NCBI RefSeq assembly: GCF_009674495.1
Contig: NZ_WKJN01000001.1
Location: 310,001-374,000, forward strand
Length of the DNA stretch: 64,000 bases
Direction: 5' to 3'
Source: Duganella alba
GTDB lineage: Bacteria; Pseudomonadota; Gammaproteobacteria; Burkholderiales; Burkholderiaceae_D
Every line of letters begins with the position of its first letter. Position 1 is the stretch's first letter. Below are positions 48,562 to 58,361 of this stretch, in pieces. The position numbers and the translations under genes are program-made. Under the pieces are notes generated by a model. That model made no database searches and was not told where the DNA came from. It saw only the letters and a program-made list of their open reading frames with translations.

Positions 48562-49503
48562 TCAGCTCCCCAGGATACGCGCGCCGGACAGTTTGCTGTG
48601 CGCCACCAGCACAGCCACCGCACACGACGCCAGCCGTGCCTGCACAGTATCGGCCCGGCTGGTGAGAATCACCGGCACACGCGCGCCGAGCACGATGCCG
48701 GCCGCACTGGCGCCGGCCATGAAGGTCAGGCTCTTGGCCAGCATGTTGCCGGCTTCCAGGTCCGGCGCCAGCAGCACATTGGCCTGGCCGGCGACCGGCG
48801 ACACCAGATGCTTGATGGCTGCCGCTTCCGGATCGATGGCGTTGTCCATCGCCAGCGGACCGTCGAGCAGCGCACCGGTGATCTGGCCGCGGTCGGCCAT
48901 CTTGCACAGCGCGGCGGCGTCGATGGTGGACGGCATCTTGGAGCTGACCGTTTCCACGGCCGCCAGGATCGCCACCTTGACCGGGTTAAAGCGCAGTACA
49001 TGGGCCAGGTCGATGGCGTTCTGCACGATGTCGACCTTGTCGGCCAGCGTGGGAACGATGTTGACGGCGGCGTCGGTGATGATCAGCGGCTCGGCGCGGT
49101 CCGGCACGTCCATCACGAAGCAGTGACTGAGGCGGCGCGCGGTGCGCAGGCCGGTGGCGGTGGCCACCACGGCGCCCATCAGTTCATCGGTATGCAGGCT
49201 GCCCTTCATCAGCGCGCTGGCCTGGCCTTCGTGCACCAGTTGCACCGCGCGCGCGGCGGAAGCGTGACTGTGTTCGGTATCGACAATCGGCAGCGCCGAG
49301 ATGTCCAGCCGGGCTTCATCGGCCACCTCGCGGATGCGCGCGGCGGGGCCGACCAGGATCGGATTGATCAATCCCATGCGGGCGGCGTCCAGCGCGCCTT
49401 CCAGCGAATTGCGGTCACACGGGTGAGCGACAGCCACTGTCGCCGGCCCGGCATGACGCGCTGCGGCAATCAGTCTATCGTAGTGCGGGTGCGGTCTTTC
49501 CAT
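48562..49503 (-). CDS. Phosphate acetyl/butyryltransferase
   Basis: A 313-aa phosphotransacylase. The short form lacks the N-terminal DRTGG half of enterobacterial Pta and resembles Ptb or the C-terminal half of MaeB-type proteins. SALMKGSLHTDELM, ITDAAVNIVPTL and GPLAMDNAID are typical. It makes acyl-phosphate for the following acetate kinase. AGAGGAG precedes the ATG at 49503. First gene of the operon. Confidence 0.88.
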   Translation of the reverse strand: MERPHPHYDRLIAAARHAGPATVAVAHPCDRNSLEGALDAARMGLINPILVGPAARIREVADEARLDISALPIVDTEHSHASAARAVQLVHEGQASALMKGSLHTDELMGAVVATATGLRTARRLSHCFVMDVPDRAEPLIITDAAVNIVPTLADKVDIVQNAIDLAHVLRFNPVKVAILAAVETVSSKMPSTIDAAALCKMADRGQITGALLDGPLAMDNAIDPEAAAIKHLVSPVAGQANVLLAPDLEAGNMLAKSLTFMAGASAAGIVLGARVPVILTSRADTVQARLASCAVAVLVAHSKLSGARILGS

Positions 49504-49554
49504 GCCATCTCCTCTGTAAGGCTGCATGGAGATGATACAACAAGTGCAAATTAA

Positions 49555-49737
49555 TCAAGTGGTTTTTGTGCGACGCCGCAAACCAAACCAGAGGCACAGC
49601 AGCACCGGCATGCCCAGCGCCACGGCGGACACATGGTCCCACACGCCGTCGCCGACCAGTGCTGAAATCAAGCCGATGATGGTCAGCAGCGCCAATGCGA
49701 TCGGCGCGCCCCACATGCGCAGGAAAGGACGTTTCAT
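49555..49737 (-). CDS. Small inner-membrane protein of the iron locus
   Basis: A 60-aa protein with two membrane segments (IALALLTIIGLISALVG and AVALGMPVLLCLWFGL). Starts by ATGA overlap with the PepSY gene and is probably its partner. Small proteins of this kind commonly accompany PepSY ferric-siderophore reductases; function not established. Confidence 0.7.
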   Translation of the reverse strand: MKRPFLRMWGAPIALALLTIIGLISALVGDGVWDHVSAVALGMPVLLCLWFGLRRRTKTT

Positions 49738-50906
49738 CGCGCCTCTCCTTCGGTGGCCAGGGCCGGCATGCCCTGCTCCTCCTGTTTGGCCGCCGGAGCG
49801 GACGCCGCGCGCGCCGGCGCCGGCGCACCACGCTTCAGCCACAGATACAGGCCGCTACCCAGCACAAAGATGGTGATCACATCCAGCGCCGCCCACAGGA
49901 ACTGCATCCATGCGCCGCCGTAGTCGCCGAAGTGCAGCGGCTGCGAAATCAGCAGGCCGGTCAGATACCACGGCAGGTTGCGGCGGTCGGTGATCTCGGT
50001 CGTTTGCGCATCGATCAGCACCGGCTTGTACAGGCGCGAGGTCAGCGCCTCGTCGCCGCGCATGAAGATGCCGTAGTGGTGAGGACTGGTGAACGGCGTG
50101 CCGGGGAAGGCGACAAAGCCGATCTTCATGCCTGGCTCCGCGGCCACCGCGTGCTCCAGCGATGTCTGCATCGAACCCAGTTGCGTCGGCGGCGGCAGGC
50201 CTTTGTAGGGCGCGATCATTTCCGCCATCTCGGTCGCCTGCCAGTATTTCAGCAGCAGGTCGGCCCAGGTGTTGATCATGCCGGTCGCGCCCACCACCAG
50301 CGCCCAGGTCAGCGTGACGATGCCCAGCATATTGTGCAGGTCCAGCCACTTGACGCGCGGGCCGCGCTCGCGCCGCACTTCGCCGAATTCCAGCTTGCGC
50401 ATGAACGGCGCGTACAGCACCACGCCGGAAATGATGGCGATCACCAGCAGCAGGCCCATGAAACCGAGGAACAGCTTGCCCCACAGGCCGGCGTACAGGT
50501 CCACGTGCAGGTGGAACATCACGCCGAGGAAGGAGCCTTCGAAACTGGGTTCGCCCAGCACTTTGGCGGTGCGCGCATCGACCGCGATCGACTTGAACTT
50601 CTCGTCGGTCGGATTGTCGCCCATGGTCAGGAACCAGATGCTCGGGTCGTCCGCCTCCTGCGACAGATACATCGCGACCTTGCCCGGATACAGCGCCTTG
50701 CCGGCGGCGATCACGTCGTCCAGGCTGGCCTTGGGCGTGTTGGCGGCCATGGCCGGCGCCTCGATGGCGTTGCCCAGCGCGTGGTCGATTTCGTGGTGAT
50801 AGATCAGCGGCAGGCCGGTCAGGCAAAGCAGCAGCATGAACACGGTGCAGACCAGGCTGCTCCATTTGTGTATCCATGCCCAGCGGCGGACGGCGATCGG
50901 TGTCAT
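49734..50906 (-). CDS. PepSY-associated membrane protein (siderophore-linked)
   Basis: A 390-aa inner-membrane protein with four membrane segments (about 15-37, 145-170, 195-220, 345-370) and periplasmic PepSY-type regions between. His residues at helix ends (YHHEIDH, FHLHVD, DLHNMLG) could bind heme. Members reduce ferric siderophores in the periplasm. Start MTPIAVRRW at 50906. It is divergent from a TonB receptor across a region with Fur-type boxes, so it is probably iron-repressed. Confidence 0.85.
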   Translation of the reverse strand: MTPIAVRRWAWIHKWSSLVCTVFMLLLCLTGLPLIYHHEIDHALGNAIEAPAMAANTPKASLDDVIAAGKALYPGKVAMYLSQEADDPSIWFLTMGDNPTDEKFKSIAVDARTAKVLGEPSFEGSFLGVMFHLHVDLYAGLWGKLFLGFMGLLLVIAIISGVVLYAPFMRKLEFGEVRRERGPRVKWLDLHNMLGIVTLTWALVVGATGMINTWADLLLKYWQATEMAEMIAPYKGLPPPTQLGSMQTSLEHAVAAEPGMKIGFVAFPGTPFTSPHHYGIFMRGDEALTSRLYKPVLIDAQTTEITDRRNLPWYLTGLLISQPLHFGDYGGAWMQFLWAALDVITIFVLGSGLYLWLKRGAPAPARAASAPAAKQEEQGMPALATEGEAR

Positions 50907-50935
50907 CTTGTCATTCCAGGTTGCTCTTCCAAACC

Positions 50936-51012
50936 GCAATGATAATGCAAACTAATCTCATTTAGGAGCAAAAAATCCCGGCAAGGTTTATAATTGAGAA
51001 TCAATCTCATTT
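50936..51012. promoter_or_regulatory. Fur boxes between the PepSY and TonB-receptor genes
   Basis: TGAGAATCAATCTCA at 50995-51009 is a good 7-1-7 Fur box; a second AT-rich candidate (AATGATAATGCAAACTAATC) lies at about 50938-50957. TATAAT at about 50989-50994 suggests a promoter for the receptor covered by the first box. Confidence 0.75.
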
Positions 51013-51028
51013 ACTTATAAAAAACGCC

Positions 51029-53230
51029 ATGCAAACCCTGAATCTGAAATTGTCCCCATTCGCCCTTGCCGCCATGCTGCTGGTCGCCGCGACCGCGCAC
51101 GCGCAGACGCAAACCGACGCCGCCACTGCCGCCGCCACCGGCGGTGATGAAAAAGTGCCGTCGGTCGTGATCAGCGCTTCGGCTGACGCATCGGCGGCCG
51201 GCCTGACGAAGAATTTCGCCGGCGGCCAGATCGCACGCGGCGGCCGCGTCGGCCTGCTGGGCAATGTCGACATGATGGACACGCCGTTCAACTCGCTGAA
51301 CTACACCTCCGCCCTGATCCAGGACCAGCAGGCGCGCAGCGTCGCGGACGTGCTGCAGAACGATCCATCGGTGCGTGTGGCGCGCGGCTTCGGCAATTTC
51401 CAGGAACTGTATGTGATCCGCGGCTTCGCGGTCAGCTCGGACGACCTGGCCTACAACGGCTTGTACGGCGTGCTGCCGCGCCAGTTCGTCGCTTCCGAAC
51501 TGCTGGAGCGCGTGGAAGTCTTCCGTGGCGCGAACTCCTTCCTGAACGGCGCCGCGCCGGGCGGCGGCGGCATCGGCGGTTCGATCAACCTGCTGCCTAA
51601 ACGTGCCGGCAACGCGCCGCTGACCGAAGTGACGGTCGGCGTCGAAACCGGCGGCCAGGGCTATGCCGCCGCCGACATCGGCCGCCGCTTCGGCCCCGAG
51701 GACCGCGCCGGCATCCGCGTCAACGTTGCCCGCCGCGACGGCGATACCGGCGTCGATAAAGAACACCGCGAACTGAACGTCGCCTCGGTCGGCCTGGACT
51801 ACCAGGGCCGTGGCTTCCGCCTGTCGGCCGACCTGGGCTACCAGGACAACAAGCTGACCGCCCCACGTCCAGCCGTCACCGTCGCCGGCGGCATTGCACT
51901 GCCTACCGCGCCGGATAGCGGCAGCAACTGGGCGCAGAACTGGACCCACTCGAATGAACGCGACACCTTCGGCACCGTGCGTGGCGAATGGGACCTGGGC
52001 ACCGACTCGGTGGCCTGGGCCGCCTTCGGCGCGCGCAGCGGCGACGAGAACAACAGCCTGTCCGAACCGACCGTGACCGCCACCAACGGCACCGCCAACG
52101 CCTACCGCTTCGACAACACCCGCCACGACAACGTGCGCACCGGTGAAATCGGCGTGCGCACCAAGCTGCGCACCGGCAGCATTGGCCACAGCATCAGCGC
52201 CAGCGCGTCGAGCTACTGGCTGGAATCGAAGAACGCCTACGCCTTCAGCACCTTCGGCGGCATCGCCACCAATATCTACACGCCGATCGACGTCAGCGCG
52301 CCGGCCGCCACCTTCTTCACCGGCGGCGTGTTGAGCAATCCGGGCCTGACCGCCAAGACCATCTTCAGCAGCTATGCGCTGGCCGATACGCTGTCGATGC
52401 TGGACGATAAAGTGCTGCTGACCATCGGCGCCCGTGACCAGACCATCAAGACCGACGGCTACGACTACAACACCGGCATCAGCAACGCGCACTACAACGA
52501 GAGCAAGGTCACGCCGATGGCCGCCATCGTCTACCGTCCGGTGAAAGCCGTGTCGCTGTACGCCAACTATGTCGAAGGCCTGCAGCAGGGTCCGTCCGCT
52601 TCCGGCGCCAACATCGACAACCCGACCGCGATCTTCGCGCCCTATGTCTCGAAGCAGAAGGAAGTGGGCGTGAAGTACGAAGTCGGCACGCTGGGCGCGA
52701 CCGCCGCGCTGTTCCGCACCAACCAGCCTTCCGCATACGTGGAGAACGGCCACTTCGGCGTGTTCGGCGAGCAGCGCAACCAGGGTCTGGAAATGACCGT
52801 GTACGGCATGCCGATGCGCGGCCTGCGCCTGCTCGGCGGCCTGACCCTGCTGGACGCGACGCAGCGCACCACGCAGGACGGCAAAAACCAGGGCAAGGAC
52901 GTGATCGGCGTGCCGGGCACGCAGCTGAACATCGGCGCCGACTGGGATGTGCCGGGCGTGCATGGCCTGAGCGTGAATGCGCGCACGGTCTACACCTCGT
53001 CGCAATACGCTGACGGCGCCAACACCCAGGAGCTGCCGTCGTGGACCCGCCTCGATCTGGGCGCCAGCTACGCCACCCATATCCTGGACCGCAACGTCAC
53101 CTTCCGTGCGCGCGTGGACAATGTCACCGACAAGAGCTACTGGGCTTCGGCCGGCGGCTACCCAGGTTCGGGCTACCTGATCCTGGGCGCGCCGCGCACC
53201 GTATCAATCTCGGCGACGGTCGGCTTCTAA
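51029..53230 (+). CDS. TonB-dependent siderophore receptor
   Basis: A 733-aa outer-membrane receptor. Signal peptide 1-25 (ends TAHAQ), plug domain with VPSVVISASAD (TonB-box-like), SVADVLQNDPSVRVARGFGNFQELYVIRGF and LERVEVFRGANSFLNGAAPGGGGIGGSINLLPK, then a 22-strand barrel ending in a C-terminal Phe (SISATVGF). Imports a ferric siderophore powered by TonB; ligand unknown. Directly behind Fur boxes and opposite the PepSY reductase. Confidence 0.93.
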   Translation: MQTLNLKLSPFALAAMLLVAATAHAQTQTDAATAAATGGDEKVPSVVISASADASAAGLTKNFAGGQIARGGRVGLLGNVDMMDTPFNSLNYTSALIQDQQARSVADVLQNDPSVRVARGFGNFQELYVIRGFAVSSDDLAYNGLYGVLPRQFVASELLERVEVFRGANSFLNGAAPGGGGIGGSINLLPKRAGNAPLTEVTVGVETGGQGYAAADIGRRFGPEDRAGIRVNVARRDGDTGVDKEHRELNVASVGLDYQGRGFRLSADLGYQDNKLTAPRPAVTVAGGIALPTAPDSGSNWAQNWTHSNERDTFGTVRGEWDLGTDSVAWAAFGARSGDENNSLSEPTVTATNGTANAYRFDNTRHDNVRTGEIGVRTKLRTGSIGHSISASASSYWLESKNAYAFSTFGGIATNIYTPIDVSAPAATFFTGGVLSNPGLTAKTIFSSYALADTLSMLDDKVLLTIGARDQTIKTDGYDYNTGISNAHYNESKVTPMAAIVYRPVKAVSLYANYVEGLQQGPSASGANIDNPTAIFAPYVSKQKEVGVKYEVGTLGATAALFRTNQPSAYVENGHFGVFGEQRNQGLEMTVYGMPMRGLRLLGGLTLLDATQRTTQDGKNQGKDVIGVPGTQLNIGADWDVPGVHGLSVNARTVYTSSQYADGANTQELPSWTRLDLGASYATHILDRNVTFRARVDNVTDKSYWASAGGYPGSGYLILGAPRTVSISATVGF

Positions 53231-53246
53231 ATTCCACCCGACCGAA

Positions 53247-53276
53247 AGGGTCTGACCCCGTACGGGGTCAGACCCT
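53247..53276. repeat. 30-bp perfect palindrome (REP-like)
   Basis: Arm AGGGTCTGACCCCGT and its exact reverse complement, between the receptor stop and the convergent DUF2799 gene. Similar GGGTCTGACCCC elements are, to my recollection, dispersed in related genomes; there is no T-tract, but it may still end both transcripts. Confidence 0.8.
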
Positions 53277-53315
53277 GGCCGCAGCGGTGTGCGGGTCTCG
53301 CGGGTGCCGCATACG

Positions 53316-54689
53316 TTAGTAAATCTCGCGGCGCAGGCGCTGCATCTGCTGGTCATGACGCTCGACCCAACGTCGGGCATCGTCCAGCTGACGCTCCAGC
53401 CGCTGCACGTAGTCGCTTAACTCGCGTCGCTCCTGTTCGCGGCGGCGATCCTGCTTGGCCGTGTCGTCGTTGACGGGACGGTCCTTCGCTTCCTGATTGG
53501 CGCGGATCTCGCGCTCCAGTTTCCCGAGCCTGCCGCGCGCATCGCGCAAGCGGTTCCCCACATCATTCGCTTCCGCCACCGCTTGACGATACTTGGCGCC
53601 GGTGATTTCGTAATCCTGTCCGCTGACATAGGCGTGCTTCAACTGGTTCTGCAGCGCCGGCGCGCACACTTCCACCGCCATGCCGGTGCTGGCGCGGCCG
53701 CGTACAAAGGCGTTGTCCGGCACGCAGTAGCGCGCATTCTCCTGGCGCCAGGCGTTGGTGTAGGCGTCGCGCGTGCCGGGAATGGCGAACACGCCGTTGC
53801 GGCCGGCGTTGGCGATGCGGTCTTCCAGCAGGAAGGGCTGACCATAGCCGTCGGCGGCGCCGGTGTCGCGCCAGTAGGCCATCAGCCGGGTTTCCCACGC
53901 CTCGCGATATTCCTGTTCATACACCTTCAAGCCTTTGGCCCTGGCCTCGCGTCCACGCGTGCCGAATTCCTTGCCGCTGGTGGCGTCCTGCGTGCCAAGA
54001 TTGCGCCAGTAGTTGACGATCTCCCCGTTCCAGGCGGCGCGGTACGAATCCTCCTGCACATCGACGCCGGCGCGGCGCGCGGCCGCGGCGCGGTTGCGGA
54101 ATTCGCTGTCCGGGATGCCGCTGCGCGCGTCGGAATAGCCGGCGTCCGACCAGAAGGTGCGGTTGCCGGCGCGCCAGCCGTCGGTGTAGGCGGCATCGTC
54201 GAAACGCAGCTGCGCGACGGCGGCGTTGGCGCGGTTGCCGTCCTTTTGCGTCAGCGGCTGGCCGGCCGCGCCTTCGCGCTGGCCGAGATTGCGCCAGTAG
54301 GTGGAATTGCCGGCGACCCAGCCATCGTCATACGCCGGACGGTTCAGCGGCGTTTTATGTTTGCGGACTTCCTCGTTGTTGGCGCGCAGTTCGAATTGCG
54401 GCGGCTGTCCCTGCACGCCGTCATTGCTGCCCAGCGCGTACCAGGCGTCCCGGTTGCCCTGCGTCCAGCCGGCGGTGTAGCGCGCGGCGGCATCGGCGGC
54501 GGCAGGCTTGTCGGCGTGATCGTCGCAGAAGTCCTTGCGGTCGGCATAGCTGGCCGGCTCGCCCGCCAGGCCGTCCTTATGACCGATGGCCTGCCAGTCG
54601 CCGGCCTTGCAGTCGGCGATGCGTTGTTGGGTGGACTGGCAGCCAGCCAGCAGAAGCAGCAGTGAGATGAGGCCGAGGGTGATTTTCAT
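53316..54689 (-). CDS. Repeat-rich DUF2799-type lipoprotein
   Basis: A 457-aa lipoprotein (lipobox LLLAGC, Cys17). From about residue 20 to 330 it consists of tandem units of about 40 residues with the pattern Y..GW..GN..YW..LG..DG..G, for example YTAGWTQGNRDAWYALGSNDGVQGQ, YDDGWVAGNSTYWRNLGQREGAAGQ and YTDGWRAGNRTFWSDAGYSDARSG; at least six copies are readable. The C-terminal 90 residues are an Arg/Glu-rich coiled coil. Normal DUF2799 proteins have one or two units. The ATG follows directly on a hairpin and has no ribosome site. Confidence 0.8.
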   Translation of the reverse strand: MKITLGLISLLLLLAGCQSTQQRIADCKAGDWQAIGHKDGLAGEPASYADRKDFCDDHADKPAAADAAARYTAGWTQGNRDAWYALGSNDGVQGQPPQFELRANNEEVRKHKTPLNRPAYDDGWVAGNSTYWRNLGQREGAAGQPLTQKDGNRANAAVAQLRFDDAAYTDGWRAGNRTFWSDAGYSDARSGIPDSEFRNRAAAARRAGVDVQEDSYRAAWNGEIVNYWRNLGTQDATSGKEFGTRGREARAKGLKVYEQEYREAWETRLMAYWRDTGAADGYGQPFLLEDRIANAGRNGVFAIPGTRDAYTNAWRQENARYCVPDNAFVRGRASTGMAVEVCAPALQNQLKHAYVSGQDYEITGAKYRQAVAEANDVGNRLRDARGRLGKLEREIRANQEAKDRPVNDDTAKQDRRREQERRELSDYVQRLERQLDDARRWVERHDQQMQRLRREIY

Positions 54690-54725
54690 GGCCCGGATTA
54701 TAATGCCAACTTGATAATCCGGGCC
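54690..54725. repeat. Perfect inverted repeat abutting the DUF2799 start codon
   Basis: GGCCCGGATTAT and its exact complement, 12-base loop. On the minus strand it ends at the base before ATG and contains TATAAT ten bases upstream. It may be a terminator for the EAL gene without U-tract, or a leader element. Confidence 0.65.
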
Positions 54726-54740
54726 AGTATTTGCAGGGCG

Positions 54741-56531
54741 TCAGGCGGCGATCGCCATGTGGCTGTCCCGATGCTGGATGGCGTGGCTGAGGAAGGCCGT
54801 GGCGTTGAGCGGCCGCGAGAAATGGTAGCCCTGGGCGATGTCCGCGCCCCATTCGCGGATCAGGTGCAGCGAGTGCTCGGTCTCCACGCCCTCCGCCACC
54901 ACCTTGTAGTCAAGCTCGCGCGCCAGCGCGATCAGCGACCGCACGATGCGCTGGTCGCGCGGATTGGTATGCACATTGCGGATCAGCGACTGGTCGACCT
55001 TGACCACGGTGGCCGGCACCTTCTGCAGATACGCGAAGTTGCTGTAGCCGGTGCCGAAATCGTCCAGCGCCAGGGTCATGCCCAGGTCGCGGATGCCGTG
55101 CAGCGCGTCCAGGATGCCGGGGCTTTCCATCCAGATGCCCTCGGTGCATTCGATTTCCACATGGCGCGGATCGACGTTGAATTCGCGGCAGGTCGCGGCC
55201 AGGCGCTCGACGATGTCCGGCTCTTCGAAGTTGTAGGCCGACAGGTTGATCGCCACCCTGATCGGATTGCCGGCCGCATGCCACTCGCCCATCTGCTTGA
55301 TGGCGGTGCGGATCACCCAATGGCTCAAGGGGCCGATCAGCGCGGTTTTCTCGATCAGCGGAATGAATTCGGCCGGCGACACCGGACCCAGTTCCGCATG
55401 GTTCCAGCGCAGCAGGGCTTCAGCGGCCAGGCAGGCGCCGTTGCTCAATTCATGCTTGGGCTGATAGAACAATTCGAACTGGTTTTCGGCGATGGCGTGG
55501 CGCACGTCGTTCAGCAGGCGGAAGGCGCGCTGCTGCTGCTCGTCTTCGGCATTGCTGTAGTGGCTCCAGCGCTGCTGCCGCACCATGGCCTGGTTGATGG
55601 CGGCGGCGGCCTTGCGCGGCGCATCCTTGGCGGAATTGCCGCACAGGTCGAACACCACGATGCCGCCGAAGCTGGCCAGCGTCATGGGGATATTCAGGCC
55701 GTTCAGCGGCGCTTCCAGTTCCTCGTCCAGGCTATGCAGGTAGGCGGTGAAACCGTCGGTGTCCTCGTCGCGCGACAGGATGGCGAAGCGCGCGTCGTTC
55801 AGGTGATAGACCTGCGCCCTGCCCTCGAACAGCCGCATCAGGCGCGCGCCGACTTCGCGCACCAGCGCGTCGTACACCGTCGCGCCCAGCACGCGGATGA
55901 TCTCGAAGGACTTGGCCGCATCCGGCATGGCGATATCGGCCAGCACGCGGTACTGGCCGGGATACAAGCGCGCCTGCGTGGTCAGGTCTTCGAACATCTG
56001 GTACTTGTTCGGGATGCCGCTCACCGCGTCGACGTGGCCCACCGCCCGGCCCAGCGTGATGTGCGACATCACCAGCGAAGCCAGGTTGGCCAGCGTGTCC
56101 TTTTCGGCGGCGGTCAGGCTGCGCGGCCTGGTGTCGATGATGCACAGCGCGCCGATGGCATAGCCTTCCGGCGTGATCAGCGGCGCGCCGGCGTAGAAAC
56201 GTACCGACAGCGGCCCCGTCACCATCGGATTTTCCGCGAACCGCGCATCCAGCAGCGTGTCTTCGATCACCAGCACGCTGGCCTTCTGGATCGTGTAGTT
56301 GCAGAAGGTCTGGTCACGCTGCGAATCCGGCGGGCAGAAGCCGACCGTGGACTTGAGCCACTGGCGGTCGCTGTCCAGCAGCGAGATATAGGCGCCGCCG
56401 ACGCCGTACATCTCCATCGCCAGCCTGGTGATGGAATCGAAATACTCGCTGGTGTTGGTGTTCAGGATGCCCAACTGGTGGAGCGCCGCGAGGCGCTCCG
56501 GCTCGGAGTGCTTGAGCAGGATCTCCTGCAT
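54741..56531 (-). CDS. GAF-GGDEF(degenerate)-EAL cyclic-di-GMP phosphodiesterase
   Basis: A 596-aa signalling protein. GAF domain about 20-165 (DRQWLKSTVGF, FCNYTI, APLITPEGYAIGALC), a GGDEF-like fold without the active-site motif (about 175-320), and EAL about 335-585 with the catalytic EALLRW, INLSAYNF, ECTEG, DDFGTGYSN and AEGVET, so the phosphodiesterase is probably active. It hydrolyses c-di-GMP. Two bases after the chemoreceptor stop, hence co-translated with it: a taxis/biofilm switch pair. Confidence 0.9.
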   Translation of the reverse strand: MQEILLKHSEPERLAALHQLGILNTNTSEYFDSITRLAMEMYGVGGAYISLLDSDRQWLKSTVGFCPPDSQRDQTFCNYTIQKASVLVIEDTLLDARFAENPMVTGPLSVRFYAGAPLITPEGYAIGALCIIDTRPRSLTAAEKDTLANLASLVMSHITLGRAVGHVDAVSGIPNKYQMFEDLTTQARLYPGQYRVLADIAMPDAAKSFEIIRVLGATVYDALVREVGARLMRLFEGRAQVYHLNDARFAILSRDEDTDGFTAYLHSLDEELEAPLNGLNIPMTLASFGGIVVFDLCGNSAKDAPRKAAAAINQAMVRQQRWSHYSNAEDEQQQRAFRLLNDVRHAIAENQFELFYQPKHELSNGACLAAEALLRWNHAELGPVSPAEFIPLIEKTALIGPLSHWVIRTAIKQMGEWHAAGNPIRVAINLSAYNFEEPDIVERLAATCREFNVDPRHVEIECTEGIWMESPGILDALHGIRDLGMTLALDDFGTGYSNFAYLQKVPATVVKVDQSLIRNVHTNPRDQRIVRSLIALARELDYKVVAEGVETEHSLHLIREWGADIAQGYHFSRPLNATAFLSHAIQHRDSHMAIAA

Positions 56532-56533
56532 CC

Positions 56534-58195
56534 TTACGCTCCCACTGGCGACGGCAGCAGGCTGCGCGACGTCGCGTCCGCCCTGGCCTGGGCGCGCGGC
56601 GGCTGGCTGCGCGCGCCTTCGCGCTGGGTCTTGAAGACGCCGACGGCATGGTTCAGATGCGCCGCCTGCTCCTGCAGCACTTCCACCTCGCCGGCGGCGT
56701 GTTCCACCAGCGCGGCGTTCTGCTGCGTCACCTGGTCCATCTGCGAGATGGCGCGGTTGACTTCCTCGATGCCCACGCTTTGCTCGTTGCTGGCCAGGGT
56801 AATCGCGCCGACCATGTCGCTCACCTGCTTGACGCTGTGGACGATGTCGCGCATGGTGCTGCCGGCATGCTCCACCAGCTCCGTGCCGGCGTGGATCTTG
56901 GCCACCGATTCGTCGATCAGCGTTTTCACTTCACGCGCGGCGGTGGAGCTGCGCTGCGCCAGGTTGCGCACTTCGGTCGCCACCACGGCAAAGCCGCGGC
57001 CCTGTTCACCGGCGCGCGCCGCTTCCACGGCGGCGTTCAGCGCCAGGATATTGGTCTGGAAGGCGATGCCGTCGATGACGCTGATGATCTCTTCGATCTT
57101 GCGCGACGAGACGTCGATGGCGTTCATGGTCTGCACCACTTCGTCGACGATTTCGCCGCCCTTGCTGGCGATGTCGGAGGCGTTTTGCGCCAGACTGTTG
57201 GCGTCGCGGGCGCTGTCGGCGTTCTGCTTGACGGTGGCGGTCAGTTCTTCCATCGCCGAAGCGGTTTCCTCCAGCGAGCTGGCCTGGTCTTCGGTACGGC
57301 CCGACAGGTGCTGGTTCTGTTCGGAGATCTGCTCGCTGATGCTGCTGACCGCAACCGACGCTTCATGTACTTCGGTGACGGTGGCGCGCAGGTTGCGGCT
57401 CATTTTCACCAGCACGGCCATGATGCTGTCCTTGTCCTGGCCGCGCAATTCGACGTCGTGATACAGCTCGCCGCGATCGACCGCATTGGCCAGCGCCTTC
57501 ACTTCGGCCGGTTCGGCGCCGAGGGCGCGCATCAGGTACTGCGTCACGCGCCAGGCCACCACCACGCCGATGGCGATGGCAATCGCCGCGGCCAGCAGGG
57601 CCAGCGACTGGAAGTTGTGCGCGCCTTTGCGCGCCAGGTCCGATTCGGCCTCGGTCATTTTCTCTTCCTGATCGATAAAGCCGTTGATGCTGGCCAGCCA
57701 GTCGGTGAAGGCAGGCTTGCCCTGCTCCAGCATGATCTTGCGCGCGCCATCGATATCGCCGGCGCGGCGGGTGTCGATGATTTTCTTGATCAGCGGCGTG
57801 GCGCGGGCCTCGCTCTGCTTGATCTTGTTCAGCCATTCGCGCTCGTCGGCCGTGACCTTGGCTTTGGCGTCGGTGAACAAGGCGTCCATCGGCAGCGCGG
57901 CGTGCTGATAGTCGGCGTCCAGTTTCTCGATCTGCGCGGTCACCGCCGACATTTCGCCGTCGCCGACCAGCGTCACGTCGCGCAGTGCGATCGCGCGGTC
58001 ATGGACGCTGCCACGGAAGTTGATGGCGTAACGCTGCTTGACGTTATTGACTTCGCTGATGTGCTGCAGACTGTTGTCGATGGCGTTGACTTTGAGGACA
58101 CTGAGCACCGACAGCGCCAGCATCATGGCAAGGACGATGCCGAAGCCGATGCTCAGGCGGGCGGACACACTGATTTCGTTTTTATTGGTTTCCAT
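56534..58195 (-). CDS. Methyl-accepting chemotaxis protein
   Basis: A 553-aa chemoreceptor. Membrane segments at about 11-33 and 190-212 flank a four-helix-bundle sensor domain ([15 protein letters not shown]...); HAMP and the signalling hairpin [21 protein letters not shown] follow. The start at 58195 ([11 protein letters not shown]) is chosen for AAGGAAC upstream; the frame is open to 58234. Ends SLLPSPVGA without a CheR pentapeptide. Operon with the EAL protein. Confidence 0.9.
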   Translation of the reverse strand: METNKNEISVSARLSIGFGIVLAMMLALSVLSVLKVNAIDNSLQHISEVNNVKQRYAINFRGSVHDRAIALRDVTLVGDGEMSAVTAQIEKLDADYQHAALPMDALFTDAKAKVTADEREWLNKIKQSEARATPLIKKIIDTRRAGDIDGARKIMLEQGKPAFTDWLASINGFIDQEEKMTEAESDLARKGAHNFQSLALLAAAIAIAIGVVVAWRVTQYLMRALGAEPAEVKALANAVDRGELYHDVELRGQDKDSIMAVLVKMSRNLRATVTEVHEASVAVSSISEQISEQNQHLSGRTEDQASSLEETASAMEELTATVKQNADSARDANSLAQNASDIASKGGEIVDEVVQTMNAIDVSSRKIEEIISVIDGIAFQTNILALNAAVEAARAGEQGRGFAVVATEVRNLAQRSSTAAREVKTLIDESVAKIHAGTELVEHAGSTMRDIVHSVKQVSDMVGAITLASNEQSVGIEEVNRAISQMDQVTQQNAALVEHAAGEVEVLQEQAAHLNHAVGVFKTQREGARSQPPRAQARADATSRSLLPSPVGA

Positions 58196-58361
58196 TGCTA
58201 GTTCCTTAGATCGCATACGAGACAGTCGCATCATATTTTATTCTGGAAATAAAGTTAAATTCATTGATTAAATGAACTCAATAGATATTTCCTATTTACA
58301 ATGATTCGATAACAACTTTACTACTCCCGGGCAGGGAAAACACCTCCCGAACGAGATAGGA

